This document shows, piece after piece, positions 29,021 through 37,448 of a stretch of DNA of 64,000 bases. Under the pieces are notes generated by a model. It did not search any database. It was given only the letters and a program-made list of their open reading frames with translations, and was not told the DNA's origin. Source of the DNA: Natronosporangium sp035305625. Its GTDB lineage: Bacteria; Actinomycetota; Actinomycetes; Mycobacteriales; Micromonosporaceae. Where the stretch lies: positions 124,001 to 188,000 of the forward strand of contig CAWEKD010000004.1 in NCBI GenBank assembly GCA_963809545.1, read 5' to 3'. Made by a program: the position numbers and the translations under genes. Positions within the stretch are counted from its first letter, which is position 1. Each line of letters opens with the position of its first letter.

Positions 29021-29224
29021 TCAGATAGCGCGCACCTGGTCGGCCTGCGGCCCCTTCGGGCCCTGCGTTACCTGGAACTCGACCCGCTGGTTCTCCTCCA
29101 GCGTCCGGTAGCCGTTCGACTGGATGGCCGAGAAGTGGACGAACACGTCCTCCCCGCCGCCGTCGACGGAGATGAAACCGAATCCCTTCTCAGCGTTGAA
29201 CCACTTGACGGTGCCCTGTGCCAT
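29021..29224 (-). CDS. Cold-shock protein (CspA family)
   Basis: A 67-residue single CSD protein, MAQGTVKWFNAEKGFGFI, with the RNP1-type KGFGFI and RNP2-type VFVHFSAI motifs that bind single-stranded RNA/DNA. Normal length. ATG 29224 is chosen over the upstream extension because it matches the family start. It ends at a strong terminator. Expected to act as an RNA chaperone. Confidence 0.96.
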   Translation of the reverse strand: MAQGTVKWFNAEKGFGFISVDGGGEDVFVHFSAIQSNGYRTLEENQRVEFQVTQGPKGPQADQVRAI

Positions 29225-29473
29225 GTCCTGCTCCCTTGATGCAACAAACTTTGACGGCCCACGCACGCCGCATGGCCATCAGGCCAATTTCGTGCAGCGG
29301 CGTGCTCCCGCGGACGGGTGGCACAGACCACATACCCAAAAAAGCCCACACTGAGCATAGCCCAGCGGGATTCATATCGCCTCCCGCCACAAGCTGTGCC
29401 GGTGATCTCAATTCGGAAAATCCCGGTAGACCCGGCCCTGCCCCGGCGAACCTCGCCGGAAAGCGCCAGCCGG
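29225..29473. other. Intergenic, probable csp leader
   Basis: About 250 bases between csp and the MFS gene upstream, moderately AT-rich. Cold-shock genes often have long 5' leaders, and this stretch is a good candidate for the csp promoter and leader. No gene is visible. Confidence 0.4.
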
Positions 29474-30988
29474 CTACGGGCCGGCCGGCTCCCCCGCGGG
29501 ACGCTCCGGCTCCGAAACGACCCGAGGTGGCGGGGTCGAGGTGGCCGAGGTCGGCAAGGCGCTGCCCGTGGTCGCCTCCGCCCGCTGGCGCAGCAGTCGC
29601 GCCACCGCGGTGATGTCCGCCGGAGAGCTACGAGAAGCCAGCCAGAACATGGCCGCGGTCGGCAGGAAGAACAACTGGAAGATGGCCAGCCCCACCGCGT
29701 AGTTGACCGGAGACGGCAGCGCCCGCGCCACGGCCTCGAACGTCCGCACCACCAGCGAGGCGCCGGCCGCCCGCCCGAGCCCGTTGGCGAGGTTGCCGAG
29801 GCTGAACACGGTGCCCCGGTGCTCCGGCGGATTGACCTCCGCCAACAGTGCGTAGGTGTTCGGCGCCTGGGCCGACAGCAGCCCGATCGCCAACAGTGCC
29901 AGCAGGAAGGTGGCGGCCATGGCCGGTTCGGTGACCACGCTCCGCAGCACCGCCAGCGCGATCTCCCCCTGGTCCCGGGTCTCCGGCGACAGATCCAGCC
30001 GCAACGGCACGAAGAACAGGCCGATGAACAGCGGTACCGCCAGGAACACCCCGATCGCCGCCACCTGGGCGCGGCCCCGGAGCGTACGGCGTTGCCGCCG
30101 GTCCCCCACCAGCCCACCGATCAGCGACAGCACCGCCCCGCTGTAGGCCAGGATGGTGAACATGCTGCCGATCTCGATCGCGGTCGGTTCGGGGTAGCCC
30201 AACTCCTCGGCCTTGGCTTGGAACAGCCGCGGCACCCACACCAGCGAGCCGTACGCGATCTGGGCGGTGAACCCCTGCGCGACCAGCCAGAGGTTGGTCC
30301 GCCGGGTGAACAACTGCGGCAGGTCGGCCCGCCGGATCCGGTACTGGTAGACCTCCCCGGCCTCGTACAGCGCCTGCAGCGCCGGCTCCCGCTGGCCACG
30401 CGGGACGTTGATGGTGAACAGGTAGGCCACCGTGGCCAACAGCCCGGCCAGCGCCAGCACCCGGAACGGCGCCCGCCAGTCCGCGGAGCCCACCAGCCCC
30501 GCCAGCGCGACTCCCACCAGGGTGCCCGCGCCTTGGGACAGCCCCCACAGCCCCATCACCAGCCCGCGTCGGCGCGGCGAGATCAGGTCGCTGACCACGC
30601 TGAAGCCGACCGAGGCCACCGCACCCAGGCCGATTCCGGCCAGGGCTTGGGCGGCGAGGAACGCCGGATACCCGGTGGTGACGGCGGTGGCGCCCATTCC
30701 GGCCGACCACAGCAGGGTGCCGAGCATCAGCACCCGCTTCCGGTCGGCCCGGTCCCCCAGATACCCCCAGCCCAGCGCGGCGACCGCCGTGAGCAGGAGG
30801 TTGAGGGAGACCGCGGTGGCCACGCCCGCCTCCGAGGTGGCCAGATCGCGGCTGATCGGACTGAGCAGCGGGGGCGGTAGCGCGATCGCGACGTTGTCCA
30901 ACGCCGCGAGCACCACGAACACCGTCACGCTGTAGGCGCGGTGGGCGGCGCTTCCCCGCACCCGCCGGGTAGAGCCGGTACCGGTCAC
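29474..30988 (-). CDS. MFS transporter
   Basis: A 504-residue, 12-helix transporter. LSPISRDLATSEAGVATAVS and GYLGDRADRKRVLMLG (motif A) identify the major facilitator superfamily. A long cytoplasmic loop between TM6 and TM7 (EALYEAGEVYQYRIRRADLP region) and a Pro/Thr-rich tail of about 40 residues are present. Its arrangement resembles Spinster-like carriers, but the substrate cannot be assigned. It is convergent with no gene and lies between csp and ssgB, with a 78-bp gap from ssgB. Confidence 0.85.
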   Translation of the reverse strand: MTGTGSTRRVRGSAAHRAYSVTVFVVLAALDNVAIALPPPLLSPISRDLATSEAGVATAVSLNLLLTAVAALGWGYLGDRADRKRVLMLGTLLWSAGMGATAVTTGYPAFLAAQALAGIGLGAVASVGFSVVSDLISPRRRGLVMGLWGLSQGAGTLVGVALAGLVGSADWRAPFRVLALAGLLATVAYLFTINVPRGQREPALQALYEAGEVYQYRIRRADLPQLFTRRTNLWLVAQGFTAQIAYGSLVWVPRLFQAKAEELGYPEPTAIEIGSMFTILAYSGAVLSLIGGLVGDRRQRRTLRGRAQVAAIGVFLAVPLFIGLFFVPLRLDLSPETRDQGEIALAVLRSVVTEPAMAATFLLALLAIGLLSAQAPNTYALLAEVNPPEHRGTVFSLGNLANGLGRAAGASLVVRTFEAVARALPSPVNYAVGLAIFQLFFLPTAAMFWLASRSSPADITAVARLLRQRAEATTGSALPTSATSTPPPRVVSEPERPAGEPAGP

Positions 30989-31066
30989 GTCCGGACACTC
31001 AACCAGACCCGCGGAACCGGGTCACGGCTGGGGCCGTGGTGACCGGCCCGGCACCTCATCCGACCG

Positions 31067-31494
31067 TTAGCGACCAGTCACCAACCGGTTGACCGCGGCG
31101 TCTACGTCCAGGTACTCCGATTCCTGGCCTCGAGGCACCACCACGTACGTGCGGCGTAGGAACCGCACCAACACACTGCGCGGGACCTCGAACAAGGCGT
31201 TACCGTCCGGCGACGACAGCGCCAGCGCGACGAAATCCCCCGCGGGTTCGCCCACGGCCAGACCCGAACGTCCCCGATACCGGCCGGCTCGTCCAGCCCA
31301 GTCACCAGTAGCTCCCGAGCGAACGACCAGCCGACCGCCTCCCCGCCGGCGGAGTCGGCGTGGAAGAGTACGTGCACCGCGTACGGGTCAGCTGGGTCGT
31401 ACCGAAGGCTGGCGCGCACCGGCAGTGCGGTCGCGTCAGGTGCTACCAGTCGCAGCGATGTTTCGACCTCAACGGTCGTTGGTTTGACGTTCAT
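31067..31494 (-). CDS. ssgB: SsgB-like sporulation/cell-division regulator, one apparent frameshift
   Basis: An SsgA-like protein of about 142 residues. It begins MNVKPTTVEVETSLRLVAPD and continues with ASLRYDPADPYAVHVLFHA. After DVRVWP the frame breaks at about 31255; one base over it reads VGEPAGDFVALALSSPDG and FLRRTYVVVPRGQESEYLDV. The 428-nt span is 3n-1, as expected for one lost base. SsgB recruits FtsZ to future septum sites during sporulation in Streptomyces. These proteins are confined to morphologically complex actinomycetes, which makes this a useful lineage marker. SsgA-like paralogue identity is not certain. Confidence 0.82.
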
Positions 31495-31925
31495 CGGTTT
31501 CTCCCCCCGGCACCGCTGCGGAGCCGACGTACTCCGCCCCATCCATGATCAGACGGCGTACGTGACTACGCTCCGCTATGAGCCTATCTCACTCTGTAGT
31601 GGGACCACGCGCCCTGAGTCCAACCACCTGTCCGCTGCTTTCCCCTGTTCCGTCCGGTTCCATGCATGCAAACGACAAGCTCATCGACGACATTGCCGCG
31701 GTGCAGAGGTCGACTACCCCGGTAACGCCCACTCCCCGGGGCGAGTGACGGGTATCCGGTCACCCGAAGCCGACAGCGGTGTAATTTGTCCGGATTCCTG
31801 GTGGAAGATCCACCCACTGGTCGCACCCCGAAACTCCCGCGCCCGCCCTCGAGCGGGCCTTCCCGACATCCGCCGACCCCGGGTGTGCAACCGGGCCGCA
31901 AATGCGCTACAGTGCTCAACGGCTC
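31495..31925. other. Intergenic, ssgB and tRNA promoter region
   Basis: About 430 bases without a supported gene. The left part should hold the ssgB promoter (minus strand), and the right part the tRNA-Val promoter: TACAGT at 31906-31911 is a candidate -10 element. Open frames here lack ribosome sites and family signatures. Confidence 0.45.
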
Positions 31926-32000
31926 GGGCGGTTGGCGCAGCGGGAGCGCGCTTCGTTCACACCGAAGAGGTCACTGGTTCGATCCCAGTACCGCCCACCA
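31926..32000 (+). tRNA. tRNA-Val (anticodon CAC)
   Basis: A complete cloverleaf: acceptor GGGCGGT pairing with ACCGCCC, D arm GCGCAGCGGGAGCGC, anticodon stem CTTCG/CGAAG with loop TTCACAC (anticodon CAC), T arm ACTGG TTCGATC CCAGT, discriminator A, and an encoded CCA at 31998-32000. It reads GUG, a major Val codon in a high-GC genome. Confidence 0.96.
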
Positions 32001-32018
32001 TCAAAAACCCCAGCTCAC

Positions 32019-32045
32019 AGCCCCTCCTCGGAGGGGCTTTCTGCT
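32019..32045 (+). terminator. Terminator of tRNA-Val
   Basis: Arms AGCCCCTC and GAGGGGCT with loop CTCG are followed by TTTCTGCTTTC. It lies 18 bases after the tRNA CCA end, a standard place for a rho-independent terminator. Confidence 0.8.
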
Positions 32046-32200
32046 TTCTCGACCGTCCCTCACCGCCAGAAGGCGGCACAAAGGCGTCAAGGCACCCCAC
32101 ACGCGCCGGTCCCGCTCCCGGGTCGGGTGGGTGATCCCGCCACCGGCTACCGGCGTTGCCCGCTGGCGCTGTTGCGGTTCCCGGTGTTCCGGGAGGGCGG

Positions 32201-32374
32201 TCACCCCGCGGTGAGGTAGGGCGAGGGCACGACAGGACGCGAAGGGTTGATTCCGCCGATGACCACGCCGGCCAACCCGATCAGCGCGGCGGCCAAGGAC
32301 CATGCGAACGAGTCACCGCCCTCGGCGGTCGCTTGCGCGCGGCACCGCGCGGCGAAGACGGCTTCACTGTCCAC
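32201..32374 (-). CDS. Small one-helix membrane protein
   Basis: A 57-residue frame from GTG 32374 (VDSEAVFAARCRAQ) with a hydrophobic helix SFAWSLAAALIGLAGVVIGG and an end VVPSPYLTAG. The helix resembles that of the ORF at 34089-34331 (HFAWALLAALAGGIAIVA), which supports both as real small proteins of one family. No ribosome site is obvious and no function is known. Confidence 0.4.
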   Translation of the reverse strand: MDSEAVFAARCRAQATAEGGDSFAWSLAAALIGLAGVVIGGINPSRPVVPSPYLTAG

Positions 32375-32675
32375 GCCGAACTTCCCATGATGAATATGTC
32401 TTCAACACGCCGCCCGCATGGTGATCAGCCCCCTGATTGGATGCTGGGGACGACGGGACAGGAACGCCAACCAGCGCGCCACATAGTCCCTACACCGCAG
32501 CCGCCCGGCACCCGGAGCCATGTACTCACCCGGTTGAGTGCAGTCTCGACCTCAACAAAGAACACGGAAGCTTCCTACCGGTGTGGAACGGGTGCCGTGG
32601 GCTGTCCGAGTTCTACACTTGCCCGGTGATTCTTCCGCGCCATGTTGGCCTTCCTACTCATAGGAGGCTGACGCC
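32375..32675. other. Intergenic, no gene seen
   Basis: About 300 bases of mixed composition. The end (GGAGGCTGACGCC before 32676) supplies the ribosome site for the reductase gene. No other feature is recognised. Confidence 0.45.
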
Positions 32676-33242
32676 ATGCGAAAACTGACCTTCGGTATGA
32701 ACCTGAGCCTGGACGGCTTCATCGCCGCGCCCGGTGGCGACCTCAGCTGGAGTGAGCCGAGCGCCGAGCTGTTCCAGTGGTGGTCCGACCGGATCGGGGC
32801 GACCGGCACCGCGCTGTACGGGCGCAAACTGTGGGAGACGATGAGCTCCTACTGGCCGACCGCCGACCAGCAGCCGGATGTGACACCGGCGGAGATCGAG
32901 TTCGCCCGCCGCTGGCGAGCCATGCCGAAGGTGGTGTTCTCCTCGACGATCAGCACGGTCGACTGGAACGCCCGCCTAGTCACCGGCGACGCGATCACCG
33001 AGATCACCCGGCTCAAGGCCGAGGACGGCGGCTCCCTGGACATCGGCGGCGCCACACTCGCCGCAGCAGCCATGCGGAACGGACTGATCGACGAGTACGT
33101 GCTCATCACCCATCCGGTCCTGCTAGGTAGCGGCACACCGTTCTTTACGGCCCTGGACAACTGGGTGAACCTGAACCTGGTGGAAACTCGGACGTTCCCC
33201 GACGGCGTGCTCCTGACCAGGTACGAGACCAGGCGCGCGTGA
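32676..33242 (+). CDS. Dihydrofolate reductase / RibD C-terminal family protein
   Basis: A 188-residue NADPH-dependent reductase-like protein: MRKLTFGMNLSLDGFIAAPG, TALYGRKLWETM, MPKVVFSSTISTVDWN, LDIGGATLAAAAMRNGLIDE and PVLLGSGTPFF are typical of the YyaP/RibD_C family. The strong ribosome site GGAGG is 8-12 bases upstream. Members reduce pterin- or pyrimidine-like substrates, but the true substrate of the stand-alone forms is generally unknown. Confidence 0.88.
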   Translation: MRKLTFGMNLSLDGFIAAPGGDLSWSEPSAELFQWWSDRIGATGTALYGRKLWETMSSYWPTADQQPDVTPAEIEFARRWRAMPKVVFSSTISTVDWNARLVTGDAITEITRLKAEDGGSLDIGGATLAAAAMRNGLIDEYVLITHPVLLGSGTPFFTALDNWVNLNLVETRTFPDGVLLTRYETRRA

Positions 33243-33305
33243 TGGCACTGCCGCCCGTCCCCACTTATGGATCGAGTACGGGCACGGTCACGGTAGGTTG
33301 TCCGT

Positions 33306-34040
33306 GTGGCGGCGCTGAGGGCGACCCGAGTGCAGATCTGGACCGATGGTGCGTGCAGCGGTAACCCGGGACCCGGTGGCTGGGGTGCCCTGTTGCGCTA
33401 CGGCAAAGCCGAGAAGGAGCTGTACGGCGGTGAACCCACCCCCACGACGAACAACCGGATGGAGCTCACCGCCCCCATCCAGGCGCTGAACGCGCTGACC
33501 CGGGCATGCGTCATCGACCTGTACACGGACAGCACCTACGTGCGCAACGGCGTCATGTCGTGGATGGCGAACTGGAAACGCAACGGCTGGCGTACGAAAG
33601 ACGGGCAGCCGGTCAAGAACGCGGACCTGTGGCGTGAACTCGACGCCGCCATTGCCCGCCACCAGGAGGTCGTCTGGCATTGGGTGAAAGGCCACGCCGG
33701 TCAGGTGGAGAACGAACGCGCCGACCAACTCGCCGCTCGCGGTCTGCGGTCGGCCCTAGCGGCTGCCGGCGCTCCGGTACCGCCGTTGCCGCCGCCACGC
33801 CGCCAGGCCGCACCGCGGCCGTCAGCGACCGGCGAGGCAACCCAGTGTCGAGCCAGGACAAAAGCTGGCAAGCCCTGCCCGATCACCGCCCGACCTTCCG
33901 GCTTCTGCCATGTCCATGACCCCGCTGTTCTCTGCGGTGCCCCCACCAACCGCGGCACCCCGTGCGGTGTTGCTACCGGTGGCGGTCGGTGCCGTGCCCA
34001 TGCGCATGTGACGATCACCGACGATGCCCTCGACCTCTGA
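33306..34040 (+). CDS. rnhA: RNase HI with a C-terminal zinc-knuckle-like tail
   Basis: A 244-residue protein. Residues about 8-147 are RNase HI: WTDGACSGNPGPGGW, NNRMELTAPIQAL, YTDSTYVRNG and WHWVKGHAGQVENERAD carry the Asp/Glu metal-binding residues. After a Pro-rich linker the tail has two similar Cys/His units, CRARTKAGKPC...CHVH and CGAPTNRGTPC...CRAH, each a possible zinc site. Bacterial RNase HI is usually about 155 residues, so this tail is an addition that could bind nucleic acid. It degrades RNA in RNA-DNA hybrids. GTG start at 33306. Confidence 0.93.
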   Translation: MAALRATRVQIWTDGACSGNPGPGGWGALLRYGKAEKELYGGEPTPTTNNRMELTAPIQALNALTRACVIDLYTDSTYVRNGVMSWMANWKRNGWRTKDGQPVKNADLWRELDAAIARHQEVVWHWVKGHAGQVENERADQLAARGLRSALAAAGAPVPPLPPPRRQAAPRPSATGEATQCRARTKAGKPCPITARPSGFCHVHDPAVLCGAPTNRGTPCGVATGGGRCRAHAHVTITDDALDL

Positions 34041-34088
34041 TCACATGCCCGCCCTGATAGTGGATGTCTGCGCATAACCCCAGCGAAC

Positions 34089-34331
34089 TCAGCTGCCCGG
34101 GCACGGCGGGGCGGGCAGGGGCGTAACAGCCTCCAGTGATTGCCGCTTGGCGTATGAAACCGCATCCGGGATGCTGGCGACGATGGCGATGCCACCGGCC
34201 AAGGCCGCGAGCAAGGCCCAGGCGAAATGAGCCGGGCCACTAGCCACCACCGTACGGGGTGTGAGTCCAGGGATCGGCTCGGGTGGTTTGCCGGAGTAGC
34301 AGTAGTAGCAGGTCTGTTGGCGCTGGCCCAA
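34089..34331 (-). CDS. Small membrane protein with CYYC motif
   Basis: An 80-residue frame starting MGQRQQTCYYCYSGKPPEP, then one hydrophobic helix (HFAWALLAALAGGIAIVA) and a Pro-rich end. The helix resembles the ORF at 32201-32374. Function unknown. The CYYC pair could bind a metal. Confidence 0.4.
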   Translation of the reverse strand: MGQRQQTCYYCYSGKPPEPIPGLTPRTVVASGPAHFAWALLAALAGGIAIVASIPDAVSYAKRQSLEAVTPLPAPPCPGS

Positions 34332-34377
34332 ACTCGATGCGTTCCCAGTTACCGGCGGGCGAGACCGTCGCGACCGT

Positions 34378-34521
34378 TTACGCGGCCTTCAGGACATGAT
34401 CGTTGAGGAACAGCAGCCCGGTGGCTGCCACCGTCACCGGGTGCATCAGCCAGGCCAGAGCTATCTGGAAGGGGCTTCGGGCCACCTCGGACGGTCCTCT
34501 GTCCACCGGCGCGCTGCTCAT
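34378..34521 (-). CDS. Small conserved-looking membrane protein
   Basis: A 47-residue frame, MSSAPVDRGPSEVARSPF, with a hydrophobic segment (QIALAWLMHPVTVAATGLLF) and an end LNDHVLKAA. Composition and the ATG start look like a genuine small membrane protein rather than a chance frame. It lies upstream of and divergent from the DUF4126 gene. No function known. Confidence 0.45.
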   Translation of the reverse strand: MSSAPVDRGPSEVARSPFQIALAWLMHPVTVAATGLLFLNDHVLKAA

Positions 34522-34670
34522 CTGTTGAAGCTATCGACTTCCGCTGCGCCGGACCAGTCCTGGCGCTCGTCACGATCGTGGTCGGTGCCGGCCCGCCCAT
34601 AGCACCCATGTCGTTTAACCCTCCGGTGCGCGGGTAGCGACCGCAGATCTACGAGACCCCGGAGGCGGCC

Positions 34671-35879
34671 ATGAACCTGAGCACCGCACTGCGTGCCACC
34701 CTGCTGGGGGCGGCGACCGGACTGCGCAGTATGACCGGACTGGCGGCGGTCGCGCTGACCACGCCCCGTAGCGCCCACCCGGCCTGGGTGGGCCGCCTGG
34801 GTGGGGGGTGGGGACGCGGGGTGACCTCGCTCGCTGCCGCGAGTGAACTACTCACCGACAAGAGCGTGGGGTTGCCGAGCCGGCTCGAATCGCCGCTGTT
34901 CGGGCAGCGGCTCGCCGCGAGCGCGGTGAACGCCACTGCCCTGGCCAGGCGGGAAGGCGCCCGGCCGGTCCTGCCGGTGGTGCTGGCGATGGCCGGGGCG
35001 GCCGCCGCCACGTACCTGGGGGTGCGCTGGCGGACGTTCGCTCACCAGCGTGGGCGCGCCACCGCGGGCGCGGTGGTGGAGGACCTCGCCGCCATCGGCC
35101 TGGCTGCTGCGGCGACCCGGCGCGCGGGCGCGAGGCGGCTGGGCATGCCCCCGACGATCACGCCGCGGGAGAGCCCGATCCGACCCGCTGGCAGGGGCAA
35201 GGGCGCCTGGCTCACCAGCCTGGAGCTGGGCGCCAACCTGCTGCAGCAGACCACTCCGCTGAAGGATTTCGACGTGTACGTGGTCGGCTTCCACCCGGCC
35301 AAGGAGCACCCGGATATGCAGATGGAGGCGCATCACTACTGCCGGGTGGTCAACGACGATCTGATCCAGTGTGTGTTGTTCGACGGCAACACCCGGGACG
35401 CGAACCTGATCGGCGTGGAATACATCGTCTCGGAGCGGCTGTTCGAGACCCTGCCGGAGTCGGAGCGACGCTACTGGCATCCGCACAACTTCGAGATCCT
35501 CTCGGCGCAGCTGGTCGCTCCCGGGCTGCCCGAGGTGGCGGAGAAGTCGTTGATGAAGAAATTGCTCAACGGCTACGGCAAGACCTGGCACACCTGGCAC
35601 ACCGGACGCCACGACGGCGAGCCGGGCCACGACCTGCCGGTGGGCGAGCCGATGCTGATGTGGTCCTTCAACCGGGAAGGCGAGTGCGACGAGTCGCTGA
35701 AGCAGCACCGCAACCGAGCCATGGGCCTCGACGTGGCCAAGAAATACCGCGATCGACAGGATCTGGTGGCACTGGCCCGTCCACAGTCAGGGGTGAATGA
35801 CCTCAAGGACCGGTTCCGCGACACTACCCCGGTCCCCGGAGTGGTGGACATCTCCGACGCCGGCCGACCGGCACGATGA
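34671..35879 (+). CDS. DUF4126-DUF1264 fusion protein
   Basis: A 402-residue protein. Residues 1 to about 155 match the DUF4126 membrane family (LGAATGLRSMTGLAAVAL, ELLTDKSVGLPSR, LPVVLAMAGAAAATYLG). From about residue 160 it matches the DUF1264 / oil-body-associated protein family (TPLKDFDVYVVGFHP, QMEAHHYCRVVNDDLIQCVLFDG, EYIVSERLFETLPESER, WHPHNFEILSAQLVAPGLP). The two are usually separate. MPPTITPRES near residue 159 would be a natural start for a free DUF1264 protein, so a lost stop or an indel could have joined two genes. Function unknown for both parts. Confidence 0.82.
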   Translation: MNLSTALRATLLGAATGLRSMTGLAAVALTTPRSAHPAWVGRLGGGWGRGVTSLAAASELLTDKSVGLPSRLESPLFGQRLAASAVNATALARREGARPVLPVVLAMAGAAAATYLGVRWRTFAHQRGRATAGAVVEDLAAIGLAAAATRRAGARRLGMPPTITPRESPIRPAGRGKGAWLTSLELGANLLQQTTPLKDFDVYVVGFHPAKEHPDMQMEAHHYCRVVNDDLIQCVLFDGNTRDANLIGVEYIVSERLFETLPESERRYWHPHNFEILSAQLVAPGLPEVAEKSLMKKLLNGYGKTWHTWHTGRHDGEPGHDLPVGEPMLMWSFNREGECDESLKQHRNRAMGLDVAKKYRDRQDLVALARPQSGVNDLKDRFRDTTPVPGVVDISDAGRPAR

Positions 35880-35941
35880 CCGCCCGCCATCCCGCGTCGG
35901 TCTCACCGGCACCCGGCCTCACCTAGGTAGGGTGGTGGCTC

Positions 35942-36757
35942 ATGAGGGTGGCGACGTGGAACGTCAACTCCGTGGTGGCGCGCCTACCACGGTTGCTGGC
36001 GTGGCTGGAGCTCGCCAACCCCGACGTGGTGTGCCTGCAGGAGACCAAGTGCGCCGCGGAGGCGTTCCCCACCGAAGCGATCGCTGAGCGCGGTTACCAG
36101 GTCGCGGCCCACGGCATGGGGCGGTGGAACGGGGTGGCGATCCTGTCCCGGGTCGGGCTGGCTGAGGTGACCCGCGACCTGCCCGACCAGCCGCCGGCGC
36201 CGTCCGATCAGGACCCGGAGGCGCTGCTCGCGCCGCCGCGGGTGATCGAAGCCCGGGCGATCGCGGCTACCTGCGGCCCGCTCCGGATCTGGTCGGTCTA
36301 CGTGCCCAACGGCCGTAGCCCGGACAGTCCGCACTACGACTACAAGCTGCGTTGGCTCGCCGCCCTGCGGGACGCGCTCGTGCCGGAGCTGGCCGCCGGC
36401 GGTGCCCTGTTGGTGGCGGGTGACTTCAACGTCGCCCCCACCGACGCCGATGTGTGGGACCCGGCCGCGTTCGTCGGTGCCACCCACGTCACCGATGCGG
36501 AACGGCAGGCCCTGGCGCAGTTGCAGGCGTTGGGCCTGACCGACGTGGTGCCCCGGGCGCTGAAGTACGACACCCCCTTCACCTATTGGGACTACCGGGC
36601 GGGGATGTTCCCCAAAAACTTCGGCATGCGCATCGACCTGGTCTACGCCAACCCGGCCGCCGCCGCGCGGGTCACCGACGCGTACGTCGACCGCGAGGCT
36701 CGCAAGGGCAAGGCCCCCTCCGACCACGCGCCAGTGGTGCTTGACCTGAACCTGTGA
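35942..36757 (+). CDS. xthA: Exodeoxyribonuclease III
   Basis: A 271-residue EEP-fold nuclease of the ExoIII/AP endonuclease family. MRVATWNVNSV, the metal ligand in VCLQETKC, GDFNVAPTDAD, the MRIDLVYA segment and the terminal SDHAPVVLDL with the catalytic His are all present. It repairs abasic sites and degrades DNA from 3' ends in the cytoplasm. A normal length. Confidence 0.95.
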   Translation: MRVATWNVNSVVARLPRLLAWLELANPDVVCLQETKCAAEAFPTEAIAERGYQVAAHGMGRWNGVAILSRVGLAEVTRDLPDQPPAPSDQDPEALLAPPRVIEARAIAATCGPLRIWSVYVPNGRSPDSPHYDYKLRWLAALRDALVPELAAGGALLVAGDFNVAPTDADVWDPAAFVGATHVTDAERQALAQLQALGLTDVVPRALKYDTPFTYWDYRAGMFPKNFGMRIDLVYANPAAAARVTDAYVDREARKGKAPSDHAPVVLDLNL

Positions 36758-36983
36758 ACTGCTTCCGAACTGTTGAATCAGGACCTTTCACTCCTAGGAA
36801 CTGCTGTCAGTCCTTTGTAGGATTTCTCTGATCAGCCTGGTTTTCAGCCCAACAACCACCTCCCTGCCGGGTTGACGGATTCGCGGTATTCGCCGCTCAC
36901 ATCGCGCTCATCAGCGGTCAGCCGGGTGGATCTCGCTGGCTACCATCCCCCTCCAGCCCGGCCTATCCGGACCACTTGCCCCA

Positions 36984-37355
36984 GTGGACACCGGCCTGCC
37001 TCACCGGTTCCCCCGCCTGCGGGTGGCCGGCGACCTGCTGGTGGGCTGGTCCGGCAACGTGGTCGGTGCGCTCGACCTCCGGGACGGAAGCGTCCGATGG
37101 GTCCACCAGCCGACGTCCTACCAGAACAACCACGGCGCGATCGCGGCGTCCCCGTCCGGTGTGGTCATCGGACCGTTCGGTGGCGCGGTGATGGAGGTGA
37201 TCGGTCTGGACGGCACCGCGCGGTCAACGCTCGATCAGCTCGGCGACATCACGGAGTTGCGGCAGATCGGGCCGGTCGTGGACGATCAGGTCGTCGTACG
37301 GTTCGCAGTCCGCCGCTGGGAAGCCTCGATCGCGTTGATCAGCCTCACCGGATGA
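36984..37355 (+). CDS. PQQ-like beta-propeller fragment
   Basis: A 123-residue frame (GTG start) with repeats typical of PQQ/WD-like blades: LLVGWSGNVVGALDLRDGSVRW and VEVIGL-like segments. It is far shorter than a full propeller and has no signal peptide. It may be a remnant or have its true start upstream in another frame. The surrounding 36758-36983 gap shows no gene. Confidence 0.45.
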   Translation: MDTGLPHRFPRLRVAGDLLVGWSGNVVGALDLRDGSVRWVHQPTSYQNNHGAIAASPSGVVIGPFGGAVMEVIGLDGTARSTLDQLGDITELRQIGPVVDDQVVVRFAVRRWEASIALISLTG

Positions 37356-37448
37356 TCAACGCCGCCGTGGGCCGGGCCGGTCCCATAGCCCTGAAGTGGG
37401 ATGGCCGAGGTCGGCTGGGTTGTGCCGAGCAACGCGAAGGAGCGACAG

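Noticed and set aside
31584..31919. Minus-strand 111-residue ORF upstream of tRNA-Val
   Set aside because: It runs through the tRNA promoter, lacks a ribosome site and has a shadow-like composition.
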